DNA from: Mytilus trossulus
Lineage: Eukaryota; Mollusca; Bivalvia; Mytilida; Mytilidae
Assembly (NCBI RefSeq): GCF_036588685.1
Contig: NC_086386.1
Coordinates: forward strand, 50,329,878-50,393,877
DNA length: 64,000 nt
Reading direction: 5' to 3'
Under the pieces are notes generated by a model that was not told the origin of the DNA, made no database searches, and saw nothing but the letters and a program-made list of their open reading frames with translations. Position 1 is the stretch's first letter; each line of letters starts with the position of its first letter. The position numbers were made by a program, and so were the translations under genes. Shown here piece after piece: positions 1 through 10,543 of the stretch.

Positions 1-19
1 AAATGTCAGATATCCAAGC

Positions 20-183
20 ATACTTACCTGGTACAGGGAGCACCGTGATCAAAAAGGCGGTCTCCCCAGGTCGAGGCCTTTCCATTGCACTCCGGTTAGG
101 CTGAAGCCTGCGATTGCCCCAAATGTGGGCAACTCGGGTACGCAATTTTTTAGTGTGGGGGACTGCGTTCGCGCTATCCCCTG
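20..183 (+). ncRNA. U1: U1 spliceosomal snRNA, copy 1 (reference copy)
   Basis: RNA core of the U1 snRNP, which pairs with pre-mRNA 5' splice sites in the nucleus. The 5' end reads ATACTTACCTGG, with the splice-site pairing bases intact. RNA nt 17-47 form stem-loop I, whose loop (GATCAAAAAGG) is the U1-70K site, with A instead of the usual G at nt 34. Nt 65-74 (ATTGCACTCC) are the U1A-binding loop of stem-loop II. Nt 95-113 form stem-loop III. The Sm site is AATTTTTTAG at 144-153, and stem-loop IV is a GC-rich stem capped by TTCG. The length of 164 nt matches human U1, and a hand alignment needs no gaps and differs at about 34 positions. The six-T Sm site would stop RNA polymerase III, so polymerase II transcription is expected, as for all animal U1. 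The promoter of this copy lies outside the window. The 5' end was set by the conserved AUAC and the 3' end by the last base of stem-loop IV plus CTG. Confidence 0.98.
144..153 (+). other. Sm protein binding site of U1 (copy 1)
   Basis: AATTTTTTAG lies single-stranded between stem-loops III and IV, where the heptameric Sm ring binds. It has a longer U run than human U1 (AAUUUGUGG) and an extra A before the closing G. The same sequence appears in the other copies. Confidence 0.85.
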
Positions 184-197
184 TTAATAAATCAAAT

Positions 198-206
198 GTA
201 AAGAGA
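198..206 (+). promoter_or_regulatory. Candidate snRNA 3' box (copy 1)
   Basis: GTAAAGAGA lies 15 nt after the U1 3' end. Animal polymerase II snRNA genes need a 3' box (GTTT, short spacer, AAARNNAGA) 9-19 nt downstream for Integrator-dependent 3'-end formation. The position fits well, but the sequence fits only partly. The equivalent in the reverse arm is at 40312-40320. Confidence 0.5.
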
Positions 207-626
207 AGTTCCCAATAAATACTAAAACTTGAAACTGTTGTTAAACTTTTTCTTTGATACGCTGAGACTGTTCAGGAGTAGCGTAAATTATGATCGCAAA
301 CCGGTTTTCCACTCTTTTGTTTCATATCATTGTATTTCATCAATTTGAGTATACGATATAAAGAAGCAAATTAATTTCTCAGTCAGACAACTTGGTTTCT
401 ACACTTCATATAAGTAAGTTTTGTTTAAATCATTATCTCGTCATCCGTAAATTTCATGTTTTGCCTCTCCGTTTAAGTTACATAAAAAAAAATCCGCTTG
501 CTACAAGTAAAAACTATAAATTAAGTTTGGAAGCTTATTCAATTTGCTTTACGATGAAAACAAGTTTTTGGTTGGCAAGTTATTTTTTTTTATTTGAAAT
601 AGTATGAAATTCAACTATACCTGTTA

Positions 627-634
627 ATTTGCAT
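627..634 (-). promoter_or_regulatory. Perfect octamer motif ATGCAAAT
   Basis: ATTTGCAT on the + strand, the reverse complement of the POU/Oct-1 octamer found in the distal sequence element of vertebrate snRNA genes. It lies about 680 bp upstream of the next U1 and 444 bp after the previous one, much further than the usual -200 to -250. It could be an enhancer shared along the array or a chance match in AT-rich DNA. It recurs once per unit; an example in the reverse arm is 41179-41186. Confidence 0.35.
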
Positions 635-708
635 AAGAGGAAAATACGTGCATTTGATGAAAAGTGATGCCGTATTTTATTTGCCTGGCTATATTGAAAA
701 AGCGGAAA

Positions 709-720
709 CTGCATGTGCAG
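709..720. other. Small hairpin CTGCA-TG-TGCAG
   Basis: Perfect 5-bp inverted repeat around a 2-nt centre, present in each unit. It is short enough to be chance. No function is assigned. Confidence 0.3.
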
Positions 721-746
721 CACGGACGGATTCAAGAAATAATCTC

Positions 747-760
747 GCGACCTTTGTCGC
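747..760. other. Small hairpin GCGAC-CTTT-GTCGC
   Basis: Perfect 5-bp GC-rich inverted repeat with a 4-nt loop, in the middle of an AT-rich spacer. It recurs in each unit. No function is assigned. Confidence 0.3.
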
Positions 761-1046
761 CCTCCTTTATCAATTTTAAACGCAAATGATTGCTTTGCCG
801 TCGATTTTTTTCCCCCGCACCAAATTGAGTAAATTTGATTTTAAAATTTTGCGCGTACACTGTAAAAATGGTAACTGAATTCGAAACAGAAGCAAACAGT
901 GTTGTATGAACGAAAGGCAGTTACGAAATTGAAGCGACGAAGGAGGGAAAAACAATAAAGTTCTTGTTGGTTTTTTTTCCTTTATTGCGGAGGAGTGAAT
1001 TTTAAACAATTATTGATATTCCGTGTGAAAGCATCATGGCGATCTG

Positions 1047-1063
1047 AACGTACGTAGTACGTT
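1047..1063. other. Inverted repeat AACGTAC-GTA-GTACGTT
   Basis: Perfect 7-bp inverted repeat with a 3-nt centre, ending 251 bp before the next U1 start, and followed by a short T run. That distance is typical of the distal sequence element of animal snRNA genes, so it could be a dimeric factor-binding site. It matches no element I can name. Confidence 0.35.
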
Positions 1064-1252
1064 TTTAATCCACAGAGTTATCCTACTTTATTTGGTCCCT
1101 TTCAACAAATCGTCCTGAAAAAGTGTCCCGGTCTTTAATACACCAACGTGTTTCAATGAAATCAGTGGAAGGAGGCAAATGGCCCTCGATGCGAAGTCGA
1201 TTTTTTTTATTGTATGTTTTAAATTGATGTATCGGCTGACTATAATATGTTC

Positions 1253-1275
1253 GAATACCTCTTTATAAAGTTACT
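1253..1275 (+). promoter_or_regulatory. Candidate proximal sequence element for U1 copy 2
   Basis: Animal polymerase II snRNA genes carry a SNAPc-bound proximal sequence element near -60 to -40. In that window each unit has the 10-bp palindrome CTTTATAAAG at -54 to -45 (1261-1270 here). There is no TATA box near -30, as expected for a polymerase II snRNA promoter. Proximal elements diverge strongly between phyla, so the call rests on position and not on a consensus match. The mirror copy for the first reverse-arm gene is centred at 40543-40552. Confidence 0.5.
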
Positions 1276-1314
1276 CCTGATTTACTCAAATGGACAAATG
1301 TCAGATATCCAAGC

Positions 1315-1478
1315 ATACTTACCTGGTACAGGGAGCACCGTGATCAAAAAGGCGGTCTCCCCAGGTCGAGGCCTTTCCATTGCACTCCGGTTAGGCTGAA
1401 GCCTGCGATTGCCCCAAATGTGGGCAACTCGGGTACGCAATTTTTTAGTGTGGGGGACTGCGTTCGCGCTATCCCCTG
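1315..1478 (+). ncRNA. U1: U1 snRNA, copy 2
   Basis: No difference from copy 1 noticed. This is the first copy whose whole upstream region is in the window. Confidence 0.97.
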
Positions 1479-2609
1479 TTAATAAATCAAATGTAAAGAG
1501 AAGTTCCCAATAAATACTAAAACTTGAAACTGTTGTTAAACTTTTTCTTTGATACGCTGAGACTGTTCAGGAGTAGCGTAAATTATGATCGCAAACCGGT
1601 TTTCCACTCTTTTGTTTCATATCATTGTATTTCATCAATTTGAGTATACGATATAAAGAAGCAAATTAATTTCTCAGTCAGACAACTTGGTTTCTACACT
1701 TCATATAAGTAAGTTTTGTTTAAATCATTATCTCGTCATCCGTAAATTTCATGTTTTGCCTCTCCGTTTAAGTTACATAAAAAAAAATCCGCTTGCTACA
1801 AGTAAAAACTATAAATTAAGTTTGGAAGCTTATTCAATTTGCTTTACGATGAAAACAAGTTTTTGGTTGGCAAGTTATTTTTTTTTATTTGAAATAGTAT
1901 GAAATTCAACTATACCTGTTAATTTGCATAAGAGGAAAATACGTGCATTTGATGAAAAGTGATGCCGTATTTTATTTGCCTGGCTATATTGAAAAAGCGG
2001 AAACTGCATGTGCAGCACGGACGGATTCAAGAAATAATCTCGCGACCTTTGTCGCCCTCCTTTATCAATTTTAAACGCAAATGATTGCTTTGCCGTCGAT
2101 TTTTTTCCCCCGCACCAAATTGAGTAAATTTGATTTTAAAATTTTGCGCGTACACTGTAAAAATGGTAACTGAATTCGAAACAGAAGCAAACAGTGTTGT
2201 ATGAACGAAAGGCAGTTACGAAATTGAAGCGACGAAGGAGGGAAAAACAATAAAGTTCTTGTTGGTTTTTTTTCCTTTATTGCGGAGGAGTGAATTTTAA
2301 ACAATTATTGATATTCCGTGTGAAAGCATCATGGCGATCTGAACGTACGTAGTACGTTTTTAATCCACAGAGTTATCCTACTTTATTTGGTCCCTTTCAA
2401 CAAATCGTCCTGAAAAAGTGTCCCGGTCTTTAATACACCAACGTGTTTCAATGAAATCAGTGGAAGGAGGCAAATGGCCCTCGATGCGAAGTCGATTTTT
2501 TTTATTGTATGTTTTAAATTGATGTATCGGCTGACTATAATATGTTCGAATACCTCTTTATAAAGTTACTCCTGATTTACTCAAATGGACAAATGTCAGA
2601 TATCCAAGC

Positions 2610-2773
2610 ATACTTACCTGGTACAGGGAGCACCGTGATCAAAAAGGCGGTCTCCCCAGGTCGAGGCCTTTCCATTGCACTCCGGTTAGGCTGAAGCCTG
2701 CGATTGCCCCAAATGTGGGCAACTCGGGTACGCAATTTTTTAGTGTGGGGGACTGCGTTCGCGCTATCCCCTG
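2610..2773 (+). ncRNA. U1: U1 snRNA, copy 3
   Basis: No difference from copy 1 noticed. Confidence 0.97.
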
Positions 2774-3904
2774 TTAATAAATCAAATGTAAAGAGAAGTT
2801 CCCAATAAATACTAAAACTTGAAACTGTTGTTAAACTTTTTCTTTGATACGCTGAGACTGTTCAGGAGTAGCGTAAATTATGATCGCAAACCGGTTTTCC
2901 ACTCTTTTGTTTCATATCATTGTATTTCATCAATTTGAGTATACGATATAAAGAAGCAAATTAATTTCTCAGTCAGACAACTTGGTTTCTACACTTCATA
3001 TAAGTAAGTTTTGTTTAAATCATTATCTCGTCATCCGTAAATTTCATGTTTTGCCTCTCCGTTTAAGTTACATAAAAAAAAATCCGCTTGCTACAAGTAA
3101 AAACTATAAATTAAGTTTGGAAGCTTATTCAATTTGCTTTACGATGAAAACAAGTTTTTGGTTGGCAAGTTATTTTTTTTTATTTGAAATAGTATGAAAT
3201 TCAACTATACCTGTTAATTTGCATAAGAGGAAAATACGTGCATTTGATGAAAAGTGATGCCGTATTTTATTTGCCTGGCTATATTGAAAAAGCGGAAACT
3301 GCATGTGCAGCACGGACGGATTCAAGAAATAATCTCGCGACCTTTGTCGCCCTCCTTTATCAATTTTAAACGCAAATGATTGCTTTGCCGTCGATTTTTT
3401 TCCCCCGCACCAAATTGAGTAAATTTGATTTTAAAATTTTGCGCGTACACTGTAAAAATGGTAACTGAATTCGAAACAGAAGCAAACAGTGTTGTATGAA
3501 CGAAAGGCAGTTACGAAATTGAAGCGACGAAGGAGGGAAAAACAATAAAGTTCTTGTTGGTTTTTTTTCCTTTATTGCGGAGGAGTGAATTTTAAACAAT
3601 TATTGATATTCCGTGTGAAAGCATCATGGCGATCTGAACGTACGTAGTACGTTTTTAATCCACAGAGTTATCCTACTTTATTTGGTCCCTTTCAACAAAT
3701 CGTCCTGAAAAAGTGTCCCGGTCTTTAATACACCAACGTGTTTCAATGAAATCAGTGGAAGGAGGCAAATGGCCCTCGATGCGAAGTCGATTTTTTTTAT
3801 TGTATGTTTTAAATTGATGTATCGGCTGACTATAATATGTTCGAATACCTCTTTATAAAGTTACTCCTGATTTACTCAAATGGACAAATGTCAGATATCC
3901 AAGC

Positions 3905-4068
3905 ATACTTACCTGGTACAGGGAGCACCGTGATCAAAAAGGCGGTCTCCCCAGGTCGAGGCCTTTCCATTGCACTCCGGTTAGGCTGAAGCCTGCGATT
4001 GCCCCAAATGTGGGCAACTCGGGTACGCAATTTTTTAGTGTGGGGGACTGCGTTCGCGCTATCCCCTG
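3905..4068 (+). ncRNA. U1: U1 snRNA, copy 4
   Basis: No difference from copy 1 noticed. Confidence 0.97.
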
Positions 4069-5199
4069 TTAATAAATCAAATGTAAAGAGAAGTTCCCAA
4101 TAAATACTAAAACTTGAAACTGTTGTTAAACTTTTTCTTTGATACGCTGAGACTGTTCAGGAGTAGCGTAAATTATGATCGCAAACCGGTTTTCCACTCT
4201 TTTGTTTCATATCATTGTATTTCATCAATTTGAGTATACGATATAAAGAAGCAAATTAATTTCTCAGTCAGACAACTTGGTTTCTACACTTCATATAAGT
4301 AAGTTTTGTTTAAATCATTATCTCGTCATCCGTAAATTTCATGTTTTGCCTCTCCGTTTAAGTTACATAAAAAAAAATCCGCTTGCTACAAGTAAAAACT
4401 ATAAATTAAGTTTGGAAGCTTATTCAATTTGCTTTACGATGAAAACAAGTTTTTGGTTGGCAAGTTATTTTTTTTTATTTGAAATAGTATGAAATTCAAC
4501 TATACCTGTTAATTTGCATAAGAGGAAAATACGTGCATTTGATGAAAAGTGATGCCGTATTTTATTTGCCTGGCTATATTGAAAAAGCGGAAACTGCATG
4601 TGCAGCACGGACGGATTCAAGAAATAATCTCGCGACCTTTGTCGCCCTCCTTTATCAATTTTAAACGCAAATGATTGCTTTGCCGTCGATTTTTTTCCCC
4701 CGCACCAAATTGAGTAAATTTGATTTTAAAATTTTGCGCGTACACTGTAAAAATGGTAACTGAATTCGAAACAGAAGCAAACAGTGTTGTATGAACGAAA
4801 GGCAGTTACGAAATTGAAGCGACGAAGGAGGGAAAAACAATAAAGTTCTTGTTGGTTTTTTTTCCTTTATTGCGGAGGAGTGAATTTTAAACAATTATTG
4901 ATATTCCGTGTGAAAGCATCATGGCGATCTGAACGTACGTAGTACGTTTTTAATCCACAGAGTTATCCTACTTTATTTGGTCCCTTTCAACAAATCGTCC
5001 TGAAAAAGTGTCCCGGTCTTTAATACACCAACGTGTTTCAATGAAATCAGTGGAAGGAGGCAAATGGCCCTCGATGCGAAGTCGATTTTTTTTATTGTAT
5101 GTTTTAAATTGATGTATCGGCTGACTATAATATGTTCGAATACCTCTTTATAAAGTTACTCCTGATTTACTCAAATGGACAAATGTCAGATATCCAAGC

Positions 5200-5363
5200 A
5201 TACTTACCTGGTACAGGGAGCACCGTGATCAAAAAGGCGGTCTCCCCAGGTCGAGGCCTTTCCATTGCACTCCGGTTAGGCTGAAGCCTGCGATTGCCCC
5301 AAATGTGGGCAACTCGGGTACGCAATTTTTTAGTGTGGGGGACTGCGTTCGCGCTATCCCCTG
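5200..5363 (+). ncRNA. U1: U1 snRNA, copy 5
   Basis: No difference from copy 1 noticed. Confidence 0.97.
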
Positions 5364-6494
5364 TTAATAAATCAAATGTAAAGAGAAGTTCCCAATAAAT
5401 ACTAAAACTTGAAACTGTTGTTAAACTTTTTCTTTGATACGCTGAGACTGTTCAGGAGTAGCGTAAATTATGATCGCAAACCGGTTTTCCACTCTTTTGT
5501 TTCATATCATTGTATTTCATCAATTTGAGTATACGATATAAAGAAGCAAATTAATTTCTCAGTCAGACAACTTGGTTTCTACACTTCATATAAGTAAGTT
5601 TTGTTTAAATCATTATCTCGTCATCCGTAAATTTCATGTTTTGCCTCTCCGTTTAAGTTACATAAAAAAAAATCCGCTTGCTACAAGTAAAAACTATAAA
5701 TTAAGTTTGGAAGCTTATTCAATTTGCTTTACGATGAAAACAAGTTTTTGGTTGGCAAGTTATTTTTTTTTATTTGAAATAGTATGAAATTCAACTATAC
5801 CTGTTAATTTGCATAAGAGGAAAATACGTGCATTTGATGAAAAGTGATGCCGTATTTTATTTGCCTGGCTATATTGAAAAAGCGGAAACTGCATGTGCAG
5901 CACGGACGGATTCAAGAAATAATCTCGCGACCTTTGTCGCCCTCCTTTATCAATTTTAAACGCAAATGATTGCTTTGCCGTCGATTTTTTTCCCCCGCAC
6001 CAAATTGAGTAAATTTGATTTTAAAATTTTGCGCGTACACTGTAAAAATGGTAACTGAATTCGAAACAGAAGCAAACAGTGTTGTATGAACGAAAGGCAG
6101 TTACGAAATTGAAGCGACGAAGGAGGGAAAAACAATAAAGTTCTTGTTGGTTTTTTTTCCTTTATTGCGGAGGAGTGAATTTTAAACAATTATTGATATT
6201 CCGTGTGAAAGCATCATGGCGATCTGAACGTACGTAGTACGTTTTTAATCCACAGAGTTATCCTACTTTATTTGGTCCCTTTCAACAAATCGTCCTGAAA
6301 AAGTGTCCCGGTCTTTAATACACCAACGTGTTTCAATGAAATCAGTGGAAGGAGGCAAATGGCCCTCGATGCGAAGTCGATTTTTTTTATTGTATGTTTT
6401 AAATTGATGTATCGGCTGACTATAATATGTTCGAATACCTCTTTATAAAGTTACTCCTGATTTACTCAAATGGACAAATGTCAGATATCCAAGC

Positions 6495-6658
6495 ATACTT
6501 ACCTGGTACAGGGAGCACCGTGATCAAAAAGGCGGTCTCCCCAGGTCGAGGCCTTTCCATTGCACTCCGGTTAGGCTGAAGCCTGCGATTGCCCCAAATG
6601 TGGGCAACTCGGGTACGCAATTTTTTAGTGTGGGGGACTGCGTTCGCGCTATCCCCTG
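6495..6658 (+). ncRNA. U1: U1 snRNA, copy 6
   Basis: No difference from copy 1 noticed. Confidence 0.97.
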
Positions 6659-7789
6659 TTAATAAATCAAATGTAAAGAGAAGTTCCCAATAAATACTAA
6701 AACTTGAAACTGTTGTTAAACTTTTTCTTTGATACGCTGAGACTGTTCAGGAGTAGCGTAAATTATGATCGCAAACCGGTTTTCCACTCTTTTGTTTCAT
6801 ATCATTGTATTTCATCAATTTGAGTATACGATATAAAGAAGCAAATTAATTTCTCAGTCAGACAACTTGGTTTCTACACTTCATATAAGTAAGTTTTGTT
6901 TAAATCATTATCTCGTCATCCGTAAATTTCATGTTTTGCCTCTCCGTTTAAGTTACATAAAAAAAAATCCGCTTGCTACAAGTAAAAACTATAAATTAAG
7001 TTTGGAAGCTTATTCAATTTGCTTTACGATGAAAACAAGTTTTTGGTTGGCAAGTTATTTTTTTTTATTTGAAATAGTATGAAATTCAACTATACCTGTT
7101 AATTTGCATAAGAGGAAAATACGTGCATTTGATGAAAAGTGATGCCGTATTTTATTTGCCTGGCTATATTGAAAAAGCGGAAACTGCATGTGCAGCACGG
7201 ACGGATTCAAGAAATAATCTCGCGACCTTTGTCGCCCTCCTTTATCAATTTTAAACGCAAATGATTGCTTTGCCGTCGATTTTTTTCCCCCGCACCAAAT
7301 TGAGTAAATTTGATTTTAAAATTTTGCGCGTACACTGTAAAAATGGTAACTGAATTCGAAACAGAAGCAAACAGTGTTGTATGAACGAAAGGCAGTTACG
7401 AAATTGAAGCGACGAAGGAGGGAAAAACAATAAAGTTCTTGTTGGTTTTTTTTCCTTTATTGCGGAGGAGTGAATTTTAAACAATTATTGATATTCCGTG
7501 TGAAAGCATCATGGCGATCTGAACGTACGTAGTACGTTTTTAATCCACAGAGTTATCCTACTTTATTTGGTCCCTTTCAACAAATCGTCCTGAAAAAGTG
7601 TCCCGGTCTTTAATACACCAACGTGTTTCAATGAAATCAGTGGAAGGAGGCAAATGGCCCTCGATGCGAAGTCGATTTTTTTTATTGTATGTTTTAAATT
7701 GATGTATCGGCTGACTATAATATGTTCGAATACCTCTTTATAAAGTTACTCCTGATTTACTCAAATGGACAAATGTCAGATATCCAAGC

Positions 7790-7953
7790 ATACTTACCTG
7801 GTACAGGGAGCACCGTGATCAAAAAGGCGGTCTCCCCAGGTCGAGGCCTTTCCATTGCACTCCGGTTAGGCTGAAGCCTGCGATTGCCCCAAATGTGGGC
7901 AACTCGGGTACGCAATTTTTTAGTGTGGGGGACTGCGTTCGCGCTATCCCCTG
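7790..7953 (+). ncRNA. U1: U1 snRNA, copy 7
   Basis: No difference from copy 1 noticed. Confidence 0.97.
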
Positions 7954-9084
7954 TTAATAAATCAAATGTAAAGAGAAGTTCCCAATAAATACTAAAACTT
8001 GAAACTGTTGTTAAACTTTTTCTTTGATACGCTGAGACTGTTCAGGAGTAGCGTAAATTATGATCGCAAACCGGTTTTCCACTCTTTTGTTTCATATCAT
8101 TGTATTTCATCAATTTGAGTATACGATATAAAGAAGCAAATTAATTTCTCAGTCAGACAACTTGGTTTCTACACTTCATATAAGTAAGTTTTGTTTAAAT
8201 CATTATCTCGTCATCCGTAAATTTCATGTTTTGCCTCTCCGTTTAAGTTACATAAAAAAAAATCCGCTTGCTACAAGTAAAAACTATAAATTAAGTTTGG
8301 AAGCTTATTCAATTTGCTTTACGATGAAAACAAGTTTTTGGTTGGCAAGTTATTTTTTTTTATTTGAAATAGTATGAAATTCAACTATACCTGTTAATTT
8401 GCATAAGAGGAAAATACGTGCATTTGATGAAAAGTGATGCCGTATTTTATTTGCCTGGCTATATTGAAAAAGCGGAAACTGCATGTGCAGCACGGACGGA
8501 TTCAAGAAATAATCTCGCGACCTTTGTCGCCCTCCTTTATCAATTTTAAACGCAAATGATTGCTTTGCCGTCGATTTTTTTCCCCCGCACCAAATTGAGT
8601 AAATTTGATTTTAAAATTTTGCGCGTACACTGTAAAAATGGTAACTGAATTCGAAACAGAAGCAAACAGTGTTGTATGAACGAAAGGCAGTTACGAAATT
8701 GAAGCGACGAAGGAGGGAAAAACAATAAAGTTCTTGTTGGTTTTTTTTCCTTTATTGCGGAGGAGTGAATTTTAAACAATTATTGATATTCCGTGTGAAA
8801 GCATCATGGCGATCTGAACGTACGTAGTACGTTTTTAATCCACAGAGTTATCCTACTTTATTTGGTCCCTTTCAACAAATCGTCCTGAAAAAGTGTCCCG
8901 GTCTTTAATACACCAACGTGTTTCAATGAAATCAGTGGAAGGAGGCAAATGGCCCTCGATGCGAAGTCGATTTTTTTTATTGTATGTTTTAAATTGATGT
9001 ATCGGCTGACTATAATATGTTCGAATACCTCTTTATAAAGTTACTCCTGATTTACTCAAATGGACAAATGTCAGATATCCAAGC

Positions 9085-9248
9085 ATACTTACCTGGTACA
9101 GGGAGCACCGTGATCAAAAAGGCGGTCTCCCCAGGTCGAGGCCTTTCCATTGCACTCCGGTTAGGCTGAAGCCTGCGATTGCCCCAAATGTGGGCAACTC
9201 GGGTACGCAATTTTTTAGTGTGGGGGACTGCGTTCGCGCTATCCCCTG
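9085..9248 (+). ncRNA. U1: U1 snRNA, copy 8
   Basis: No difference from copy 1 noticed. Confidence 0.97.
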
Positions 9249-10379
9249 TTAATAAATCAAATGTAAAGAGAAGTTCCCAATAAATACTAAAACTTGAAAC
9301 TGTTGTTAAACTTTTTCTTTGATACGCTGAGACTGTTCAGGAGTAGCGTAAATTATGATCGCAAACCGGTTTTCCACTCTTTTGTTTCATATCATTGTAT
9401 TTCATCAATTTGAGTATACGATATAAAGAAGCAAATTAATTTCTCAGTCAGACAACTTGGTTTCTACACTTCATATAAGTAAGTTTTGTTTAAATCATTA
9501 TCTCGTCATCCGTAAATTTCATGTTTTGCCTCTCCGTTTAAGTTACATAAAAAAAAATCCGCTTGCTACAAGTAAAAACTATAAATTAAGTTTGGAAGCT
9601 TATTCAATTTGCTTTACGATGAAAACAAGTTTTTGGTTGGCAAGTTATTTTTTTTTATTTGAAATAGTATGAAATTCAACTATACCTGTTAATTTGCATA
9701 AGAGGAAAATACGTGCATTTGATGAAAAGTGATGCCGTATTTTATTTGCCTGGCTATATTGAAAAAGCGGAAACTGCATGTGCAGCACGGACGGATTCAA
9801 GAAATAATCTCGCGACCTTTGTCGCCCTCCTTTATCAATTTTAAACGCAAATGATTGCTTTGCCGTCGATTTTTTTCCCCCGCACCAAATTGAGTAAATT
9901 TGATTTTAAAATTTTGCGCGTACACTGTAAAAATGGTAACTGAATTCGAAACAGAAGCAAACAGTGTTGTATGAACGAAAGGCAGTTACGAAATTGAAGC
10001 GACGAAGGAGGGAAAAACAATAAAGTTCTTGTTGGTTTTTTTTCCTTTATTGCGGAGGAGTGAATTTTAAACAATTATTGATATTCCGTGTGAAAGCATC
10101 ATGGCGATCTGAACGTACGTAGTACGTTTTTAATCCACAGAGTTATCCTACTTTATTTGGTCCCTTTCAACAAATCGTCCTGAAAAAGTGTCCCGGTCTT
10201 TAATACACCAACGTGTTTCAATGAAATCAGTGGAAGGAGGCAAATGGCCCTCGATGCGAAGTCGATTTTTTTTATTGTATGTTTTAAATTGATGTATCGG
10301 CTGACTATAATATGTTCGAATACCTCTTTATAAAGTTACTCCTGATTTACTCAAATGGACAAATGTCAGATATCCAAGC

Positions 10380-10543
10380 ATACTTACCTGGTACAGGGAG
10401 CACCGTGATCAAAAAGGCGGTCTCCCCAGGTCGAGGCCTTTCCATTGCACTCCGGTTAGGCTGAAGCCTGCGATTGCCCCAAATGTGGGCAACTCGGGTA
10501 CGCAATTTTTTAGTGTGGGGGACTGCGTTCGCGCTATCCCCTG
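10380..10543 (+). ncRNA. U1: U1 snRNA, copy 9
   Basis: No difference from copy 1 noticed. Confidence 0.97.

Larger units (their letters stand above)
184..1314. repeat. Inter-U1 spacer (first complete copy)
   Basis: 1131 bp of AT-rich DNA with many T and A tracts, repeated with the same length between all neighbouring U1 genes in both arms. I looked on both strands for U2, U4, U5, U6, 5S rRNA and tRNA signatures and saw none. The only open frames are 71 and 77 codons, begin with TTG, and resemble nothing I know. What it does hold is listed separately: a 3' box candidate, a perfect octamer, three small hairpins and the U1 proximal promoter region at its right end. The remaining sequence shows nothing recognisable. 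Confidence 0.9.

Noticed and set aside
392-607. 71-codon open frame on + strand in each unit (mirrored in the reverse arm)
   Set aside because: It starts with TTG, resembles no known protein, is rich in residues expected from AT-rich DNA, and lies in repeat spacer. Its identity from copy to copy only reflects identity of the units.
871-924. GTAACTG ... CAGTTAC inverted repeat as a functional hairpin
   Set aside because: Only 7 bp of pairing around a 40-nt loop, with mismatches directly outside and inside, so it is likely chance.
776-1009. 77-codon open frame on - strand in each unit
   Set aside because: It starts with TTG, has no recognisable domain, and sits in spacer. Conservation is explained by homogenisation of the whole unit.
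1264-1269. TATA box of the U1 promoter
   Set aside because: TATAAA lies at -51 to -46, too far upstream for polymerase II TATA function, and polymerase II snRNA genes of animals normally lack one. It is treated as part of the proximal element instead.
184-1314. A second RNA gene (5S, U2, U4, U5, U6 or tRNA) in the spacer
   Set aside because: I looked for the conserved opening sequences of these snRNAs, for 5S internal boxes and for tRNA A/B boxes on both strands and found none I could support.
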